NCBI RefSeq assembly: GCF_026627445.1
Contig: NZ_JAPNLJ010000032.1
Span: 34,219-98,218, forward strand
DNA length: 64,000 bases
Reading direction: 5' to 3'
DNA from: Streptomyces sp. H27-H1
GTDB taxonomy: Bacteria; Actinomycetota; Actinomycetes; Streptomycetales; Streptomycetaceae
Part shown: one piece after another, positions 62,084 through 64,000 of the stretch
Layout: every line of letters starts with the position of its first letter
Position numbering within the stretch: the stretch's first letter is position 1
Notes under the pieces: model-generated
What the model was told of the DNA's origin: nothing
The model's input: the letters and a program-made list of their open reading frames with translations, nothing else
The model's database searches: none
Translations under genes and position numbers: made by a program

Positions 62084-62854
62084 TCAGATACGACGGCCGG
62101 TCACGTGGCCGCCGTCCACCCGCAGGGCATGGCCGGTCACGAACCCGGCGCCCGCGAGGTACAGCACGGCGTCGGAGATCTCGGAGACCTCACCGACCCG
62201 GTCCAGCAGGGCGAGACCGCCGAAGGAGTCCACGTCGGAGCCCGCGTGCAGGGGGGTTCGGATGATGCCCGGCGCGACCAGGTTGACGCTGATCCGGTCG
62301 ACGGCGAGCTCGGCGGCGAGGCACGTCGTCAGCGCGTGCACGCCGGCCTTGCTGACCACGGGCGCGGAGGCCGGGAAGCCCGCCAGCGCGTGGTCGACCA
62401 GGACGGTGCCGATGTTGACGATGCTGCCGCCGCGACCCTGGGCGCGCAGGGCCCGTACGACCGCCTGCGTGGTGAGGTAGGTGCCCTTGAGGTTTCCCGT
62501 CAGATAGCCGTCGAGCTCCTCCTGCGTCACCTCGGTGAACGGCTTCGACTCGAAGGTGCCCGCGTTGTTGACCAGTACGTCGATCCCTCCGAAGCGCTCG
62601 AGTGCCGTACGTACGAGGGCTTCGCCGGTCTCCGGGGCGGCGATGCCGCCCGCGACGCACGCGGTGCGCTCCGGATGCCCGAGACCGGCGGCGGCCTTGG
62701 CGAGCCGGTCGGGGTCGCGTCCGTTGAGGACGACGTTCGCGCCGCTCGCCAGGAAGGCGCGGGCGATGTCCAGGCCGATGCCGCTGGAGGAGCCGGTGAC
62801 GATGACCGTGCTGGAATTGGCGCTGTTGCTGGTGCTGGTGCTGGTGGCGTTCAT
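62084..62854 (-). CDS. SDR-family oxidoreductase lacking the catalytic tyrosine
   Basis: 256 residues, ATG 62854 with AAGGGAC upstream; N-terminus Ser/Thr/Asn-rich (NATSTSTSNSANSST). Cofactor loop GSSSGIG and NNAG are intact, and the fold continues to VDGGHVTG. At the active site, where YxxxK is expected, it has SAPVVSK: Lys is kept but Tyr is Pro (APVVSKAGVHAL), and the catalytic Ser region reads NIGTV. The C-terminal VAPGIIRTP is conserved. So either a different residue acts as acid/base or it is not a classical reductase. Divergent from the LysR gene, which probably regulates it. Confidence 0.85.
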   Translation of the reverse strand: MNATSTSTSNSANSSTVIVTGSSSGIGLDIARAFLASGANVVLNGRDPDRLAKAAAGLGHPERTACVAGGIAAPETGEALVRTALERFGGIDVLVNNAGTFESKPFTEVTQEELDGYLTGNLKGTYLTTQAVVRALRAQGRGGSIVNIGTVLVDHALAGFPASAPVVSKAGVHALTTCLAAELAVDRISVNLVAPGIIRTPLHAGSDVDSFGGLALLDRVGEVSEISDAVLYLAGAGFVTGHALRVDGGHVTGRRI

Positions 62855-62973
62855 GGCAGGTGTCCCTTTCGTGGGCGGCGGACCGGGGAGCCCCGGTGGC
62901 CGACACCAGAAACCTAGGAGCCCTCAACCCATAACACCACGACGTAAATTGGAGCATGTGATAATCCAGCGTT
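62855..62973. promoter_or_regulatory. Divergent SDR/LysR intergenic region
   Basis: CATAAC (62930-62935) and GTTATG (62971-62976) are inverted around 35 bases, and GATAAT (62960-62965) is a good -10 for lysR with +1 at or just before its ATG (62974), which has no ribosome-binding site (leaderless). LysR proteins usually bind dyads in such divergent regions; the exact site is not clear. Confidence 0.45.
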
Positions 62974-63876
62974 ATGGACATGGACCTGCGCGACCTGGAA
63001 CTACTGGAGGCCACGGCCGAGGCGGGCTCACTGACCGCCGCCGCCGCACGCCTCTACGTCAGCCAGCCGGCCCTGAGTCAGCGGCTCACCCGGATGGAGG
63101 GCCGTCTCGGCATGCCGCTCTTCGACCGCAAGGGCCGCCGCCTGATCCCCAACGCCGCCGGCCGCCGGCTACTGGTCGCGGCCCGCCACGTACTCGGCGA
63201 ACTCGAATCGGCCTCGCGCGACCTTCGGGAACTCCGCGACGGGCGGGACCGGCGCGTTCGGTTCGCCGCGCAGTGCAGCACCACCTTCCCTTGGCTGCCG
63301 CCGGTCCTGCGCGCGTTCCGCGAGCGCGAGCCGGACATCGAGGTGCGGATCGAGACCGTGGCCGACGACGCGCCGATTCCGGCACTGCTCGCCGACCTGG
63401 TCGACGTGGCGCTGGTGACCAAGCCGGACCTGCAGATGGACCGGGTGTCCCTGACCAGGCTGTTCGAGGACGAGATGATGGCGGTGGTGCCCGCCGGACA
63501 CCCGTGGGCCTCCCGCGCGCACCTGACCGCCCGTGACTTCGACGGCGCGGACCTGGTCCTCTACGACTTCTACGACCAAAAGCGCATCCCGTCGATGCCG
63601 TTGCCGATCCCCGCCGGGGCGCGGCCCGCCCGCATCACCACGATGCCGGTGGTGACGGACCTGGTGGTCGAGATGGTGGCCGGCGGCCAGGGCGTGACGG
63701 TCCTGCCCAACTGGGTCGCCGCCCCGTACGCGGCCTCGCACGGGCTGGCCCTGATCCGCATCGGCGTGAAGCCGCTGACACGCACCTGGTTCTGCGCCAC
63801 CCGGACCGGCCCTCGCCCGCCCCACGTGGAGGCGTTCGTGGAGGAACTCGTCGCCCGCCTCCAAGCACCGGCTTAG
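62974..63876 (+). CDS. LysR-family transcriptional regulator
   Basis: 300 residues. N-terminal winged helix (LELLEATAEAGSLTAAAARLYVSQPALSQRLTRMEGRLGMPLFDR) and C-terminal substrate-binding domain (about 90-295, two Rossmann-like lobes; start RRVRFAAQCSTTFPWLPPVL). Typical length. It is divergent from the SDR gene, the standard arrangement for LysR and its target. The start is ATG 62974 without a Shine-Dalgarno sequence but close behind a -10 element. Its TAG stop (63874-63876) abuts the left end of an IS5-family element, whose insertion may have supplied the last base of the stop codon. Confidence 0.92.
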   Translation: MDMDLRDLELLEATAEAGSLTAAAARLYVSQPALSQRLTRMEGRLGMPLFDRKGRRLIPNAAGRRLLVAARHVLGELESASRDLRELRDGRDRRVRFAAQCSTTFPWLPPVLRAFREREPDIEVRIETVADDAPIPALLADLVDVALVTKPDLQMDRVSLTRLFEDEMMAVVPAGHPWASRAHLTARDFDGADLVLYDFYDQKRIPSMPLPIPAGARPARITTMPVVTDLVVEMVAGGQGVTVLPNWVAAPYAASHGLALIRIGVKPLTRTWFCATRTGPRPPHVEAFVEELVARLQAPA

Positions 63877-64000
63877 GTCCTGTCTGGAGTCCGGATCACG
63901 AGTTCGGTAGATCGCCTGCGCGTGGAGGCCCGGTCTTGATAGGCCATCAGTCATGGCGCGAGGCGATCTCACCGACGAGCAGTGGACTCTGATCGAGCCC
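63876..64000 (+). mobile_element. IS5-family element, left end (continues past window)
   Basis: Begins near 63876 with GGTCCTGTCTGGAGTCCGGA, a terminal sequence type common in Streptomyces IS5-family elements, followed 75 bases later by a transposase start. The right end and any target duplication lie outside the window, so the boundary is approximate. It is not the same element as the one at 27.6 kb (ends and protein differ). Confidence 0.75.
63953..64000 (+). CDS. IS5-family transposase, first 16 codons
   Basis: ATG 63953 opens MARGDLTDEQWTLIEP, the usual start of IS5-family (DUF4096) transposases, LTDEQW being the strongest signature. The rest lies beyond the window. Confidence 0.85.
   Translation, partial: MARGDLTDEQWTLIEP

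Overview
The window is high-GC actinobacterial chromosome, almost certainly Streptomyces. Third codon positions are strongly G/C, GTG starts and 4-base ATGA/GTGA gene overlaps are common, and there is a Wbl (WhiB-like) gene, a SigB/SigF-type sigma factor with partner-switching proteins, and a complete SapB (ram/amf) lanthipeptide locus. No rRNA, tRNA or CRISPR array was recognised.

Layout. 1-11.2 kb is a signalling island: a poly-HAMP hybrid histidine kinase and an ANTAR-GAF-PAS-SpoIIE phosphatase form one operon on the minus strand, followed by an RsbW-like ATPase, a STAS antagonist, a SigB-family sigma factor, a second STAS protein, a MEDS-ATPase sensor and another RsbW-like ATPase. Together these look like an input-to-sigma-factor partner switch. 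11.3-19.3 kb holds a tiny membrane protein, an SRPBCC protein and the SapB locus: ramR facing the operon ramC-ramS-ramA-ramB. ramS, 42 codons and too short for ordinary gene finders, encodes a near-identical SapB precursor. 19.4-24.9 kb carries VanZ, YihY/BrkB, a third RsbW-like ATPase, PRC-barrel, SH3, Wbl, a basic membrane-anchored protein, a 51-residue hydrophobic protein and a GNAT enzyme.

24.9-46.7 kb is a run of regulator/effector pairs, mostly divergent: TetR-SRPBCC fusion with GNAT; an MFS exporter cut off from its TetR-type regulator by an IS5-family element; methyltransferase; XRE-cupin regulator with a thioredoxin-reductase-like flavoprotein and a decayed MFS gene; GNAT; SDR; a frameshifted tandem deaminase-like gene; a GT1 glycosyltransferase; PadR with an acyl-CoA dehydrogenase; nadE; MFS; TetR with a flavin monooxygenase (two perfect operators); and a secreted TAP-family peptidase.

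46.7-64 kb encodes mainly secreted or membrane functions: PIG-L deacetylase, a GH15-like gene with several frameshifts, a polytopic membrane protein, a GDSL hydrolase, a two-component pair, a permease and an M64 peptidase whose 3' ends are joined tail to tail as if by a deletion, an XRE-TPR regulator, GNAT, tautomerase, SDR and LysR. The window ends inside a second IS5-family element. Several genes between 32 and 51 kb carry frameshifts; these may be real decay or assembly indels.

The least ordinary content is the tandem deaminase-like protein (34813-35795), the TetR-SRPBCC fusion with its apparently leaderless, operator-covered promoter (24928-26070), the doubly truncated gene junction near 57.8 kb, and the controls visible in the SapB locus (a TTA codon in ramR and a hairpin between ramS and ramA).
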